A stretch of 64,000 nt of DNA. It comes from Magnetococcales bacterium. Its GTDB lineage: Bacteria > Pseudomonadota > Magnetococcia > Magnetococcales > JADFYX01. Both the position numbers and the translations under genes were made by a program. Below the pieces are notes generated by a model. It was not told the origin of the DNA, did not search any database, and was given only the letters and a program-made list of their open reading frames with translations. Below, in pieces: positions 26,823 to 36,918 of this stretch (position 1 is the stretch's first letter; each line of letters opens with the position of its first letter). Location: assembly GCA_015232365.1 (NCBI GenBank), contig JADFZU010000006.1:21456-85455 (forward strand). The letters are read 5' to 3'.

Positions 26823-27014
26823 CGTACTTCCACTTTAATGTTAGAGGTTAAATAAAACCTGCTATGAAACAACACCCGGAAACTGCATTAATTAAAGATA
26901 TTATCGCCAAAGCATTGGTCTACAAAGGCATTTTAAGACGATAACATCCATAATTCATGGAATACCCGGGAATAGAACGGAGCAGAATATAAAAATTTAA
27001 TCTGAATATCAAGA

Positions 27015-27590
27015 CTAAACAGTTGATTTTTTCTCTTTTGCCGTCAGGCTGGGAGCAACCACCATGGTCATCTGCCGCCCCATCATTTTCGGAAACTGCT
27101 CAACCTTGGCTACCTCAATCAGATCTTTCTCTACCCTTTTGAGTAGTTGCAGACCAATGCTCTGATGAGCCATCTCTCGGCCACGAAATCGTAGCGTACA
27201 CTTGACTTTGTTTCCAGCAGCAATAAATTTACGCATATTCCGCAGTTTTACTTCATAGTCATGGACATCGGTTCCAGGTCGGAATTTGATCTCTTTGATC
27301 TCAACCCGAGTCTGTTTTTTCCTGGCCTGGCGTTCTCGTATCGACTGTTGATACTTGAACTTGGTGTAGTCCATAATTTTGCAGACCGGTGGTTTGGCTG
27401 CAGGAGATACCTCAACAAGATCTAGTCCGGCCTCCATAGAGCGACTTAGAGCTTTATAGCGTTCAACTACCCCAACCTGCTGGCCGTTTTCGTCAATTAA
27501 ACGCACTTCCGGCACCCTAATCATTTCGTTGATACGGGTACTATCCTGGCTCTGAGGTGGAGCCTTCTCTTTAATTGGTGGTCTGGCGAT
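27015..27590 (-). CDS. infC: Translation initiation factor IF-3, with a predicted ATC start codon
   Basis: IF-3 binds the 30S subunit, prevents premature 50S joining and rejects non-standard start codons. The tracked ORF begins at an internal ATG (27524, MIRVPEVRLI), which would remove the normal N-terminal extension. The frame is open upstream and passes through STRINE, the family's usual lead-in. It reaches an ATC at 27590, preceded by AGAGGAG at 8-base spacing, and is closed by a stop two codons further up. Starting there gives 191 residues. In E. coli infC starts with AUU, which lets IF-3 repress its own translation; the same logic probably applies here. It follows thrS by 100 bases. Confidence 0.92.
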   Translation of the reverse strand: MARPPIKEKAPPQSQDSTRINEMIRVPEVRLIDENGQQVGVVERYKALSRSMEAGLDLVEVSPAAKPPVCKIMDYTKFKYQQSIRERQARKKQTRVEIKEIKFRPGTDVHDYEVKLRNMRKFIAAGNKVKCTLRFRGREMAHQSIGLQLLKRVEKDLIEVAKVEQFPKMMGRQMTMVVAPSLTAKEKKSTV

Positions 27591-27690
27591 GAGTTATACT
27601 CCTCTTTATAATACGGTTATTTTAGTTACCATGACTTGGTTGTAACACAAAGATCAACAATATATAAAATATTTTTACTCGTATGGTCAA

Positions 27691-29604
27691 TTAGGTCCTG
27701 TCGGTAATCTCTTTGACCAAACTTGTTATTACATCGTCTATGGGGGTAATGCCAAGGTTTTTCCCAGATTTATCTCTTGGGCTAACCGCTTTTTGTGCCT
27801 GCTCCTGCTCCCCGACAATAAACATCCACGGCACTTTCTTCATAGAGTGGTTGCGAATTTTGTAGCCTATTTTCTCATTTCTCAGGTCTACTTCAGCCCT
27901 AACCCCTGCCGCTCTCAGACGGTCCCGAACCTCGGTTGCCCACTCTGAGTGCGACTCGGTAATGGTCAAAACAACTGCTTGTACCGGGGCAAGCCAGACC
28001 GGAAAACGGCCTGCATAATGTTCGATGAGAATGCCAAAGAACCGCTCTAAAGAGCCAAGCAACGCCCGATGAATCATGATTGGCTGGTGCTTGCCTCCAT
28101 CCTCCCCTACGTAGGTTATATCAAAACGCTCAGGAAGATTGAAGTCTAATTGTATCGTTGAGCACTGCCACTTCCTGCCTATGGTATCGGTTATCTTAAC
28201 ATCAATCTTTGGCCCATAAAAAGCTCCGCCGCCAATATCTTCAACATAATCAAGCCCTTTATGGGTGATTGCACTGGCTAGAGCGTTTGTCGCTTTCTCC
28301 CAAATTGCTTCTGATCCAACCGATTTTTTCGGTTTGGTCGAGAGAAAAATTTCAAAATCAGAAAAACCAAACGCCTTTAGCGTGTCAAGTGTTAACTCTA
28401 AAATACCCCGGATTTCCGACTCTATCTGATCTTCACGGCAGAAAACATGGGCATCGTCCTGGGTAAAGCCCCGAACCCTGAACAGGCCATGAAGTGCACC
28501 TGACATCTCATAGCGGTAGACCGTACCAAGCTCTGCCCAGCGTATGGGAAAATCCCGGTGCGAGTGGAGCTGGGATTGATAGATCAGGATGTGAAACGGA
28601 CAGTTCATGGGCCGGATCTGATACTCCTGCTCATCAACTTTTAGTGGTTGAAACATGGATTCGCCATAAAAATCCAGATGGCCGGAGGTTTTCCATAGAT
28701 CAATGTTGGCAATATGCGGGGTGTAGAGAAATTCATAACCGGCTTTTGCGTGTGACTCTTTCCAGTAATCTTCAATGGTCTGGCGCATTCTTGCTCCCAT
28801 GGGATGCCAGAAAACCAGTCCGCCACCAGCATCATCCTGGATGGAGAAGAGTTCCAAATCCTTACCAATTTTCCTATGGTCACGCTTCTCAGCCTCTGCC
28901 ATCATGTAGAGATAGGCTTTTAGAGCTTTTTTGTCGGCAAATGCTGTACCGTAGATTCTTTGAAGCTGTTTATTATTAGAGTCGCCACGCCAATAAGCTC
29001 CAGCCACCCTGAGCAGCTTAAAGGTTTTTAGATGGCCGGTCGATGGCAGGTGGGGACCACGGCATAAGTCAATAAAATCTCCCTGTGAGTAGAGTGAGAT
29101 AGACTCCCCCTGGGGAATTTCAGCAATTATTTCTGCCTTATAATCTTCATCCATTTCTTTGAACAAACTGATGGCCTCATCACGGTCCATAACTTTTCTG
29201 GTGATGGGAATATCTTCTGCTGCCAAGGACTCCATCTTTTTTTCAATAGTGGCTAGATCGTCAAGGGTAAATGGACGCTCATAGTCAAAATCGTAATAAA
29301 AACCATTCTCTACTGAGGGGCCGATAGTTACTTGTGCCGTAGGAAATAGCGATTTAACCGCCTGGGCCATGAGATGGCTGGCAGAGTGACGAATAATATC
29401 TAAAGCTTCTGGCGATTTATTGGTAATCAAGGATATTGTCGAATCTTTCTCCATTACCGTACTGAGATCAGCCAGCTCGCCGTCAATAACTCCAGCTAGA
29501 GAGGCTTTGGCCAAGCCTGGGCCTATTGCTGCTGCTACCTCTGCTAATGAGACAGGTGAGTCAAACTCTTTGCCGGTTCCGTCCGGCAGTGTGATGCAGA
29601 TCAT
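27691..29604 (-). CDS. thrS: Threonine-tRNA ligase
   Basis: It charges tRNA-Thr and clears misacylated serine. The 637 residues are the standard length. Parts in order: TGS domain (1-60), editing domain with [11 protein letters not shown] near 73-83, class II core with [12 protein letters not shown] and [12 protein letters not shown], and C-terminal anticodon domain (from about 535). The zinc-binding Cys/His ligands of the core are consistent (MNCPFH, HVFC, MIHRA). It lies 4 bases downstream of glmM and upstream of infC, the common thrS-infC order. Confidence 0.97.
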   Translation of the reverse strand: MICITLPDGTGKEFDSPVSLAEVAAAIGPGLAKASLAGVIDGELADLSTVMEKDSTISLITNKSPEALDIIRHSASHLMAQAVKSLFPTAQVTIGPSVENGFYYDFDYERPFTLDDLATIEKKMESLAAEDIPITRKVMDRDEAISLFKEMDEDYKAEIIAEIPQGESISLYSQGDFIDLCRGPHLPSTGHLKTFKLLRVAGAYWRGDSNNKQLQRIYGTAFADKKALKAYLYMMAEAEKRDHRKIGKDLELFSIQDDAGGGLVFWHPMGARMRQTIEDYWKESHAKAGYEFLYTPHIANIDLWKTSGHLDFYGESMFQPLKVDEQEYQIRPMNCPFHILIYQSQLHSHRDFPIRWAELGTVYRYEMSGALHGLFRVRGFTQDDAHVFCREDQIESEIRGILELTLDTLKAFGFSDFEIFLSTKPKKSVGSEAIWEKATNALASAITHKGLDYVEDIGGGAFYGPKIDVKITDTIGRKWQCSTIQLDFNLPERFDITYVGEDGGKHQPIMIHRALLGSLERFFGILIEHYAGRFPVWLAPVQAVVLTITESHSEWATEVRDRLRAAGVRAEVDLRNEKIGYKIRNHSMKKVPWMFIVGEQEQAQKAVSPRDKSGKNLGITPIDDVITSLVKEITDRT

Positions 29605-29608
29605 TTTC

Positions 29609-30988
29609 CTATACCCCAGATGCTTTTTTTATTGTCTGACATAAATCACTAACTATTTCCGTAATTTCTGTCAAGGAGTCACCCTCAACCATAACCCTGA
29701 CTTTTGGTTCAGTGCCTGATTTTCTGACTAGAACCCGGCCCCGGTCTTTTAATTTTTCTGAAGTGGAGTTGATTGCCTTCTGGACGGCTTTGTTGCTAAG
29801 TGGATCGCTACCTGGCTCTATCACAACATTTTTTAAAATTTGGGGGACCACCTCCATCTTCGAGCCAAGCTCGGAGAGGGGTTTGTCACCATCGGCTATC
29901 AGTTCCAAGATTTTCAACGCCGAAACCAGACCGTCTCCAGTGGTGTTATGATCCATAAAGAGCAGGTGTCCCGACTGTTCGCCGCCTAGGTTAAAGCCGT
30001 TAGCCAACATATGCTCCAAGACATAACGGTCTCCCACCTGGGTTCGAACCAGATTCAGACTGTTTTTAGCCAGATACCGCTCCAGTCCCAGGTTTGACAT
30101 AACAGTAGCAACAACACCGCCGCCACTCAGGGTTTTTTTCCGTTTCATGGCTATTGCACTCATAGCCAGCAGATGGTCACCATCTAAAATGTTGCCTTTT
30201 TCATCGCATATCAACAGGCGGTCAGCATCACCGTCTAAGGCGATACCTATATCTGCCCTTACCTCCAACACCTTTTTTTTGATCTGATTCGGGTGGAGGG
30301 AGCCAAAGCCATCGTTGATGTTCAGGCCGTTGGGGTTGTTGCCAATAGCAATAACCTCGGCGCCAAGCTCCCAAAAAATTGCCGGGGCAACTTTATAAGC
30401 GGCGCCATTGGCACAGTCAACCACAACTCTTAGGCCGGTAAGACGCAGGTTTTTTGGAAAGCTGTTTTTACAGAATTCAATGTAGCGACCACCTGCATCA
30501 GCAATTAAGGTGGCCCGGCCGATATGGGCATCTTCTGGTGGATAATGATCCATCTCTCCAGATAAGAGCACCCTTTCGATCTCAGCCTCCATAGCATCAG
30601 GTAGTTTCATGCCGTTGGTGTCGAAAAATTTAATGCCGTTATCACAGAAGGAGTTGTGCGAAGCAGATATAACCACACCGGCATCTGCCCTGAGAGCACG
30701 GGTCATGTAGGCAACGGCTGGTGTGGGTAGAGTTCCCAACTGTAGGCAGTGGATACCCATGGATGTGAAACCTGCCCTGAGAGCAGACTCAAACATATAA
30801 CCCGATAGCCGGGTATCTTTGCCTATGACTACAGTGTGTCGACGATCATTTTTACGAAAGACATACCCTGCAGCCCTGCCCAGTTTCAGCACCTGTTCTG
30901 CTGTCATGGGGCTTACATTGGCCCGGCTACGAATTCCATCGGTACCAAAAAATTTCCGGTCCGATATTTTACCTGAACTTTTTACCAT
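29609..30988 (-). CDS. glmM: Phosphoglucosamine mutase
   Basis: It converts glucosamine 6-phosphate to glucosamine 1-phosphate for cell-wall precursor synthesis. The 459 residues are normal. The family start [13 protein letters not shown], the phosphoserine loop [17 protein letters not shown] (Ser near 110), the metal-binding DGDADRLL and the sugar loop [10 protein letters not shown] are all present. The residues after ASHN (SFC rather than the frequent PYY or PFY) are slightly unusual. It follows folP in the ftsH-folP-glmM arrangement common in proteobacteria. Confidence 0.96.
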   Translation of the reverse strand: MVKSSGKISDRKFFGTDGIRSRANVSPMTAEQVLKLGRAAGYVFRKNDRRHTVVIGKDTRLSGYMFESALRAGFTSMGIHCLQLGTLPTPAVAYMTRALRADAGVVISASHNSFCDNGIKFFDTNGMKLPDAMEAEIERVLLSGEMDHYPPEDAHIGRATLIADAGGRYIEFCKNSFPKNLRLTGLRVVVDCANGAAYKVAPAIFWELGAEVIAIGNNPNGLNINDGFGSLHPNQIKKKVLEVRADIGIALDGDADRLLICDEKGNILDGDHLLAMSAIAMKRKKTLSGGGVVATVMSNLGLERYLAKNSLNLVRTQVGDRYVLEHMLANGFNLGGEQSGHLLFMDHNTTGDGLVSALKILELIADGDKPLSELGSKMEVVPQILKNVVIEPGSDPLSNKAVQKAINSTSEKLKDRGRVLVRKSGTEPKVRVMVEGDSLTEITEIVSDLCQTIKKASGV

Positions 30989-31030
30989 TGTTATAGGGTG
31001 CTCTCCAATTAATCCTTCTAACTGCCGTCT

Positions 31031-32185
31031 CTAGTGTTTATGCCACCAACCTCTGGTAACTTTCAGAGCTTCACAGGCTCCCTTTACATCATGGACTCGA
31101 AAAATATCTGCCCCAGCCAGACAACCAAATGCTGCAAGTAGATTACTGGCCCGGTCACGCTGTTCCGGCCTATCTTCTCCACTCAATTTACCAACAATTC
31201 TCTTCCGGGAAAGTCCCAATAAAATTGGTACCCCCAAACCACGAAAGGTTCGTTGTCGACGCATTAGCTCAAGGTTATGCTCTGCCGTCTTGCCAAAACC
31301 GATGCCTGGATCGACAATAATCCGCTCTTTTTTTATGCCGTTAGCCAGACAAAAAGTGATCCGCTCTGCCAGAAATCCGTACACCTCTGCCATAACATGG
31401 TGGTAGTGGGGTGCTCTCTGCATAGTGGCTGGTTCCCCTTGCATATGCATTAATATGATGGGGCAGTCGCTCTTGGCTAACAGATCCAGCGTCTCTTTTG
31501 CTTTATGTTTATCACCTAAACCTTGCAGAGCAGTAACATCGTTGATAATCGCTGCCCCAGCCTCAATACTGGCTGCCATAACCTCTGGTTTAGAGCTATC
31601 TATACTTATGGGAATTGATAGCTGGCTGGCAAGGGCTTTGACCACCGGTACAACAAGGTTTAATTCTTGTTCAGCAGTTACCTCGGTAGCTCCGGGCCGG
31701 GTTGATTCACCACCGATATCCAGTATAGCAGCTCCCTGTTCTGCCATCGCCAGACCCTGGTCTATGGCCTGTTCTACCGTGGTTCCGTCACCTGAAAATG
31801 AGTCTTTGCTAACATTTATAATCCCCATTACATGAGACTGGCTAAAGTCCAGTCGCCACTGCCGTTTGCTGGACTTGGTTCTCCACAACATCGTACTGTC
31901 TTTCGCAGTGTGGCCCTGTAGACTACTAGCCAGGGTTCCGGCTGGTTGTTTATGACCAGCCTGATCCAGTCTCTCTATCCATCCGTCAAGTCGAATACGG
32001 GATATTCGGCCTACACAGTGGATTGTCTTGTTAATAGAGACCAACTCCATCCCGGAAGGTGGATGTCCCCAACACTCCTGCCAGTGGTTTAGCCGCACCA
32101 TCCACATGGTGTCTGCTGCCGCCAAATTGGGCAGGATTGGTTCTGCAAGACCCAGGACAGGCTCAAGCAGGGCACATAGAGTCAC
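31031..32185 (-). CDS. folP: Dihydropteroate synthase with a ~115-residue N-terminal extension
   Basis: It joins p-aminobenzoate to dihydropterin pyrophosphate in folate synthesis. The DHPS TIM barrel starts near residue 119 with VMGIINVSKDSFSGDG, followed by DIGGESTRPGA, a substrate loop SIDSSKPEV and DPGIGFGKT; it ends near 384. The extension contains Trp and Cys residues and no domain I recognise (for example WQECWGHPPSG). The start is a GTG overlapping the ftsH stop by one base (TAGTG), so translation is coupled and the extension is translated if that start is used. Internal starts closer to the barrel cannot be ruled out. Confidence 0.93.
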   Translation of the reverse strand: MTLCALLEPVLGLAEPILPNLAAADTMWMVRLNHWQECWGHPPSGMELVSINKTIHCVGRISRIRLDGWIERLDQAGHKQPAGTLASSLQGHTAKDSTMLWRTKSSKRQWRLDFSQSHVMGIINVSKDSFSGDGTTVEQAIDQGLAMAEQGAAILDIGGESTRPGATEVTAEQELNLVVPVVKALASQLSIPISIDSSKPEVMAASIEAGAAIINDVTALQGLGDKHKAKETLDLLAKSDCPIILMHMQGEPATMQRAPHYHHVMAEVYGFLAERITFCLANGIKKERIIVDPGIGFGKTAEHNLELMRRQRTFRGLGVPILLGLSRKRIVGKLSGEDRPEQRDRASNLLAAFGCLAGADIFRVHDVKGACEALKVTRGWWHKH

Positions 32186-34110
32186 TAGTTATCGCTGCTC
32201 TCTTTATCATCATTTTTAGCCGTAAAATCTGGCTTTTTTTCCTGCTCTGCCTCAGGTTTTCCCTCATTAAGGTTTAATTTTGGTTTTGGTTTTGGTTTAA
32301 GAGCTTCGCCTAAAGGTATACCCTCCATCAATTTTATAACCTCTTCCGCATCGATGGTCTCCCGGTCGAGGAGGGCTTGAGCCATGTTCTCTAAAATCTC
32401 TGCTTTTTCAGTCAAGATATCTCTGGCCCGTTTGTCGTGGGAATCAATGATAGACCGGATCTCTTTATCAATGCTGCGTGAAGTCTCCTCAGATACACTC
32501 TTGTGCTGGGTGATCTCCCGGCCTAAAAAGATCTCCTCTTCATTCTCGCCGTATGAAATTGGCCCCATGCTTTCACTCATGCCAAAATCACATACCATCT
32601 TCCGGGCCAGATCCGTCGCCCGTTTAATGTCGTTGCTGGCTCCTGTGGTCATCTGATTCAGGCAGACCTGTTCTGCTATGCGTCCGCCCATCAAAACTGC
32701 AATGTTGTTCTCCAACTGCTGTTTGGTATAGGTGTAGCGATCTTCGGTTGGAAGCTGCATGGTCAACCCCAAAGCCCGACCTCGTGGAATGATGGTCACT
32801 TTATGTACTGGGTCGGTGTTGGGCAGTGCAGCAGCAACAATTGCATGTCCTGCTTCATGGTAGGCAGTGGTTCTCCGCTCTTTATCAGAGATGATTGCAG
32901 AGTTGCGGGGCTTGCCCATCATTATTTTATCTTTGGCAGCTTCAAGATCATCCATATCTACCAATTTTTTGTCGTATCTGGCAGCCCCAAGAGCAGCTTC
33001 GTTGACCAGGTTTGCCAAATCAGCACCTGAGAATCCTGGAGTACCACGGGCGATAACCTCAACATCAATTTTATCGTCAACCGGGACTTTATTCATATGA
33101 ACCAGCAAAATTTGTGTGCGACCATTAATATCTGGGTTTGGCACATCAACCTGACGGTCAAAACGGCCAGGGCGAAGCAGTGCCGGATCTAGAACGTCTG
33201 GTCGGTTGGTGGCAGCGATTAAAATCACCCCTTCCGCCGACTCAAAGCCGTCCATCTCCACCAAAAGCTGGTTTAGGGTCTGCTCTCTCTCGTCATGTCC
33301 ACCGCCTAGTCCGGCTCCACGATGGCGGCCAACAGCATCAATTTCGTCGATAAAGATAATGCAAGGGGCATTTTTCCGACCCTGTTCAAACATATCCCTA
33401 ACCCTGGCAGCACCAACACCGACAAACATCTCAACAAAGTCGGAGCCAGAGAGGTTGAAAAACGGTACGTTGGCCTCACCGGCAATAGCACGAGCCAGCA
33501 GGGTTTTACCGGTTCCAGGAGGGCCGACCAGAAGAACGCCCTTTGGAAGTTTTCCTCCAAGGCGTTGAAATTTTTGTGGGTTTCTTAAGAAGGCGATAAC
33601 CTCCTCAAGTTCCTCTTTGGCCTCTTCGATACCAGCAACATCAACAAATGTTACTTTGTTCTGCTTATCATCGTTGAGCATCTTGGCTTTGGATTTGCCA
33701 AATGACATAGGTCCACGACCGCTGCCGCCTCCCTGCATCTGGCGCATGAAGAAGATCCAAACACCGATCAGAAGCAACATTGGGAACCAGCTAATCAGGA
33801 GGGTCAGCATCAATGATGCCTCTTCAGGAGGCCGGGCGTTGATGTTGACCTTCTTCTCTCTGAGCAGACGTACCAGATCGGGATCTTCAGGAGTATAGGT
33901 GCTAAAGGTTCCTCCATCGGACAGAACGCCGTTTAGGGTCCTGCCCTGGATGGTAACGTCGGTTACCCGTCCTTGCTCAAGCTGGTAGTTAAATTCCGAA
34001 AATGGAATTTGATGACCTTGTCCAACTGGCTGGTTGAACAGGTTGAAAAGCATGATCATCAACATACCGATGACCAGCCACAAAGCGATGTTTTTATAGA
34101 AGCTGTTCAA
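32185..34110 (-). CDS. ftsH: ATP-dependent membrane metalloprotease FtsH
   Basis: A membrane-anchored AAA+ protease that degrades short-lived and misassembled membrane proteins. The 641 residues include a first membrane helix (about 8-25), a periplasmic domain, a second helix (about 102-122), Walker A GPPGTGKT (196-203), Walker [16 protein letters not shown], the second region of homology, and the zinc site HEAGHAIV near 418. The tail is Lys/Glu-rich. It overlaps folP by one base. TilS lies upstream across a 240-base AT-rich gap, where a promoter is likely. Confidence 0.97.
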   Translation of the reverse strand: MNSFYKNIALWLVIGMLMIMLFNLFNQPVGQGHQIPFSEFNYQLEQGRVTDVTIQGRTLNGVLSDGGTFSTYTPEDPDLVRLLREKKVNINARPPEEASLMLTLLISWFPMLLLIGVWIFFMRQMQGGGSGRGPMSFGKSKAKMLNDDKQNKVTFVDVAGIEEAKEELEEVIAFLRNPQKFQRLGGKLPKGVLLVGPPGTGKTLLARAIAGEANVPFFNLSGSDFVEMFVGVGAARVRDMFEQGRKNAPCIIFIDEIDAVGRHRGAGLGGGHDEREQTLNQLLVEMDGFESAEGVILIAATNRPDVLDPALLRPGRFDRQVDVPNPDINGRTQILLVHMNKVPVDDKIDVEVIARGTPGFSGADLANLVNEAALGAARYDKKLVDMDDLEAAKDKIMMGKPRNSAIISDKERRTTAYHEAGHAIVAAALPNTDPVHKVTIIPRGRALGLTMQLPTEDRYTYTKQQLENNIAVLMGGRIAEQVCLNQMTTGASNDIKRATDLARKMVCDFGMSESMGPISYGENEEEIFLGREITQHKSVSEETSRSIDKEIRSIIDSHDKRARDILTEKAEILENMAQALLDRETIDAEEVIKLMEGIPLGEALKPKPKPKLNLNEGKPEAEQEKKPDFTAKNDDKESSDN

Positions 34111-34354
34111 AAAAAACTCTCCCGGACGCTTTTTGCACCCACGACATTGAATAAAAAGTAATCTAAGATAGGGTATTTAATACACTTCATCAACCAATTA
34201 AGATATTTTTTCCGTGATTATTGGCGATTTATAGCCAGTATAATTCAGCAATTAATAATTTAATCCCTTAAAAACTGCTGCAAAAAGCTATTTTTTTTGG
34301 TTATGCCGTGGTTGTTATCCTGATATTTGTCCAGTCAGATAGTCTGGCATAGTG

Positions 34355-35392
34355 TTACATATTTTGTCTTGGTGAAGTTCTCTCACCGCAAAAAACAAGC
34401 CGTTTATCTCCTTTGCTGATTTTTAGGCCACGAATTCTAATTTCTCCCTGCTTTTGTTTGGATCTGACCAGGGTAATAAACTCCTGACCGGCTTTTTCAC
34501 TTGGTGGATGGTCAGATTTTGTAACGGTTTTCTGACAGCGACGCAGGGCGAGAATTACCAGTTCATCCGGCATGGTAATCATGGCAGCCTGATTTATGGT
34601 CAAGCCCTGCTCTGTCACTCTCTCTTCCATATCAGGCCACCGCTGTTCAAGTGACCACTCAAGAGCCTCCTGGGCCTGGGCGATCCGCTGGGTTGTCGCG
34701 GCAATTCGCTCCATGGTATTCGGCTCTAGACTGGAGAGCAGGGGGAGAACCTTGTGGCGTAAATATGCTCGGCGGTAGTCGGTATTCTGGTTGCTTGGAT
34801 CTTCTCGCCACTCAATGTTTTGTATACGCAGCCAATTTTGAATCGTCACCCGGTCCATTGTCAGCAGTGGGCGTATCAACTTAATGGCTGTGGCGTTTTC
34901 CAAGCTTCGCACCGCTGCCATGGCTCTAAGACCTGTCAAACCGCTGCCTCTGATCAGTCGGTCCATAAAAGTTTCGACCTGATCATCCTGATGATGCCCG
35001 GTTGTTAGACAGTTGGCAGAAAATTCAGTTGCAGTTTTAATTAAAAAATTATATCTAGCTTGCCGGGCCTGGGCGGGCAAGTTGCCATTTGCAGGGGTGG
35101 CGGCCCAGAGTTCAACAACAGACTCAAGGCCCAGATCTCTGGCTGCATTTTCGACAAAACGACGATCTTCGGCAGAATCACTTCGAAGGTTATGGTCAAA
35201 ATGGGCCACCAGCAAACGGTTTTTTCCTGCTCCGGTAAATAGTTCACACCGGGATAAAAAGTGCATCAGAGCTACGGAGTCAGCACCTCCAGAGACCGCA
35301 ACTACAACTCTTGATCCGGCAGGAAAAAGCTGCAAGGCATTTTTATTGAACTGACGCTGTAGGGCGGTAGCTGTTTTGCTTTGTTTAAGAAT
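34355..35392 (-). CDS. tilS: tRNA(Ile)-lysidine synthase
   Basis: It converts C34 of the AUA-decoding tRNA-Ile to lysidine using ATP. The PP-loop motif AVSGGADSVALMHFL and the downstream TGHHQDDQVETFMDRLIRGSG are diagnostic. The tracked start is a TTG at 35335 (MQLFPAGS), 14 residues before the PP-loop. The frame also continues upstream to an ATT at 35392, directly after the cpoB stop and with AGGAG eight bases before it, adding 19 residues. I list the longer form because its ribosome binding site is better, but either start is possible. Length is about 326-345 residues, short of the ~430 of the E. coli enzyme; the C-terminal domain is reduced. Confidence 0.85.
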   Translation of the reverse strand: MLKQSKTATALQRQFNKNALQLFPAGSRVVVAVSGGADSVALMHFLSRCELFTGAGKNRLLVAHFDHNLRSDSAEDRRFVENAARDLGLESVVELWAATPANGNLPAQARQARYNFLIKTATEFSANCLTTGHHQDDQVETFMDRLIRGSGLTGLRAMAAVRSLENATAIKLIRPLLTMDRVTIQNWLRIQNIEWREDPSNQNTDYRRAYLRHKVLPLLSSLEPNTMERIAATTQRIAQAQEALEWSLEQRWPDMEERVTEQGLTINQAAMITMPDELVILALRRCQKTVTKSDHPPSEKAGQEFITLVRSKQKQGEIRIRGLKISKGDKRLVFCGERTSPRQNM

Positions 35393-36274
35393 TTACTGCT
35401 CTCCTGCCCGTTCTTTGATTTTCTCAAGCCGTTGCTTGGCTAATGGTACAGCGGTTGATGTTGGGTAGTCGTTAACAAGCCGGGTGAGGCTGATCCGGGC
35501 GTTCTCCATGTCTCCAAGCTCGTAAAAAGAGAAACCAATTTTTAGAAGGCAAGGTGGAACCTTGGTGCTGTTGGGCCAGCGTACCAGGACGTTGTTAAAC
35601 GCTTGCAGAGCTTCCGGGAACTGTTTCTGCACATAGTGTAGCTCGCCGATCCAATACTGGGCATTGTCGGCAAGATTATCGTTGGGAAACCAGGTTAAAA
35701 ATTGGTTGAACTCCTGTAGTGATTCAGGAAAATGTCTCGCCAGAAGTTTTTGATAGGCACTGTCATAGGTCTCCCGTGATGAGGCGGGGGTGGTGTCCTT
35801 AATGGTAACTTCTGCCGGTGTGGTTTTAAGCTCTGGAATTGGTGAGCTGACCACTGGCGTTGGCTGTTGCTGCTGTTTTGCTGTTGTGGCTACGGCAAGT
35901 TGAGTCTGGGGAGTTGAGGTAACAGGAGTGCTGCCCATATCGGTGGTTTCGAAAGATGAGAGACGGTTGTTTAGCTGTTGGTTTGCATGTTGAGCCATCT
36001 CAAGACTGCCACGGAGTTCATTGACCTCACTTTCCAGTAGGGCAAGACGGTTCTCAAAACCGGAAATTGCTTTGCTTTGGATGCTGTCAGCTTTTTTTAC
36101 CTGCTTCTGTATATCTGCAATCGCCCCCTTCCAGGAGGCGGTAGATGAGCTATAGCTGGAGGTTCCGCCACCAGTCGCTGGTTTTGGCTGGACGCCTATT
36201 GTACAGCCACCGAGAACAAAAAATGTCCCTAGGAACAGGATATGCCATTTTTTAGAAAATGTCGGCATGGTCAT
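35393..36274 (-). CDS. cpoB: Cell division coordinator CpoB (YbgF-like) lipoprotein
   Basis: CpoB links the Tol machine to peptidoglycan synthesis during constriction. The N-terminus has a lipobox-like LGGC (about 21-24), so this copy may be lipid-anchored, whereas E. coli CpoB is soluble periplasmic. A coiled coil spans about 50-115, a Thr/Pro/Gln linker about 115-165 and TPR repeats about 168-290 (YDSAYQKLLARHFPESLQEF, YWIGELHYVQKQFPEALQAF). It follows pal by 16 bases in the usual tolB-pal-cpoB order. Confidence 0.9.
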   Translation of the reverse strand: MTMPTFSKKWHILFLGTFFVLGGCTIGVQPKPATGGGTSSYSSSTASWKGAIADIQKQVKKADSIQSKAISGFENRLALLESEVNELRGSLEMAQHANQQLNNRLSSFETTDMGSTPVTSTPQTQLAVATTAKQQQQPTPVVSSPIPELKTTPAEVTIKDTTPASSRETYDSAYQKLLARHFPESLQEFNQFLTWFPNDNLADNAQYWIGELHYVQKQFPEALQAFNNVLVRWPNSTKVPPCLLKIGFSFYELGDMENARISLTRLVNDYPTSTAVPLAKQRLEKIKERAGEQ

Positions 36275-36290
36275 GAAAAAACTCCCAAAA

Positions 36291-36854
36291 CTATCTTATG
36301 TTGATCTCAGCCCGGCGGTTTTTTGCCCATGAGTATGAGTTGTGACCTCTAATCATTGGCCGCTCTTTACCGTAGGATATCGCCTGAATCCGGTCTGGGT
36401 CTACTCCGCGAGCAGTTAAAAATCGTACAACAGCTTCAGCTCTCTGCTGCCCGAGTGCCAGGTTATACTCTCTGGTTCCCCGTTCATCACAGTGGCCTTC
36501 AACTATAATGTCTCTATGTTGCCTGCTGAGCCAGCCAACATTTTTTTCAAGTAGTTCAGTGGCCTCAGCATTAAGTATGGCAGAGTTCAGGGCAAAGTGG
36601 ACTCGCCGTTCAGTTGTAACTGTGTCCCAGTTTCCCCTATTGGCCATCCCTTGATGGTCTAGATCATCACTGCCTCCACCTGGTCGGTTTAGGGCAGTTC
36701 CTGATTCATTTGGCTGCAGACCGCTGCCTGTACCATTTGCATCCTCTGATGCCGATTGGTCTTGGTCAGATTGTGGGGCTTTTGGGGTTGATGAACAACC
36801 AGCTACGAGTCCCATCAATAGAGCTGCACAAATCAAAGAGTTTAAGGATTTCAT
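36291..36854 (-). CDS. pal: Peptidoglycan-associated lipoprotein Pal
   Basis: An outer-membrane lipoprotein that binds peptidoglycan and TolB. The lipobox VAGC lies near residue 20. A Ser/Gly/Asp-rich linker follows (about 22-78), then an OmpA-like domain (about 80-187) with HFALNSAILNAEA, IVEGHCDERGTREYNLALGQQRAEAV and the ending WAKNRRAEINIR. The 187 residues are normal. It lies between tolB and cpoB. Confidence 0.96.
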   Translation of the reverse strand: MKSLNSLICAALLMGLVAGCSSTPKAPQSDQDQSASEDANGTGSGLQPNESGTALNRPGGGSDDLDHQGMANRGNWDTVTTERRVHFALNSAILNAEATELLEKNVGWLSRQHRDIIVEGHCDERGTREYNLALGQQRAEAVVRFLTARGVDPDRIQAISYGKERPMIRGHNSYSWAKNRRAEINIR

Positions 36855-36918
36855 GCTATTTCCTTCGTTATATAAAGTTACCAGCGAATGAGACGTAATT
36901 TTTTTGTTAAGCCAATAG

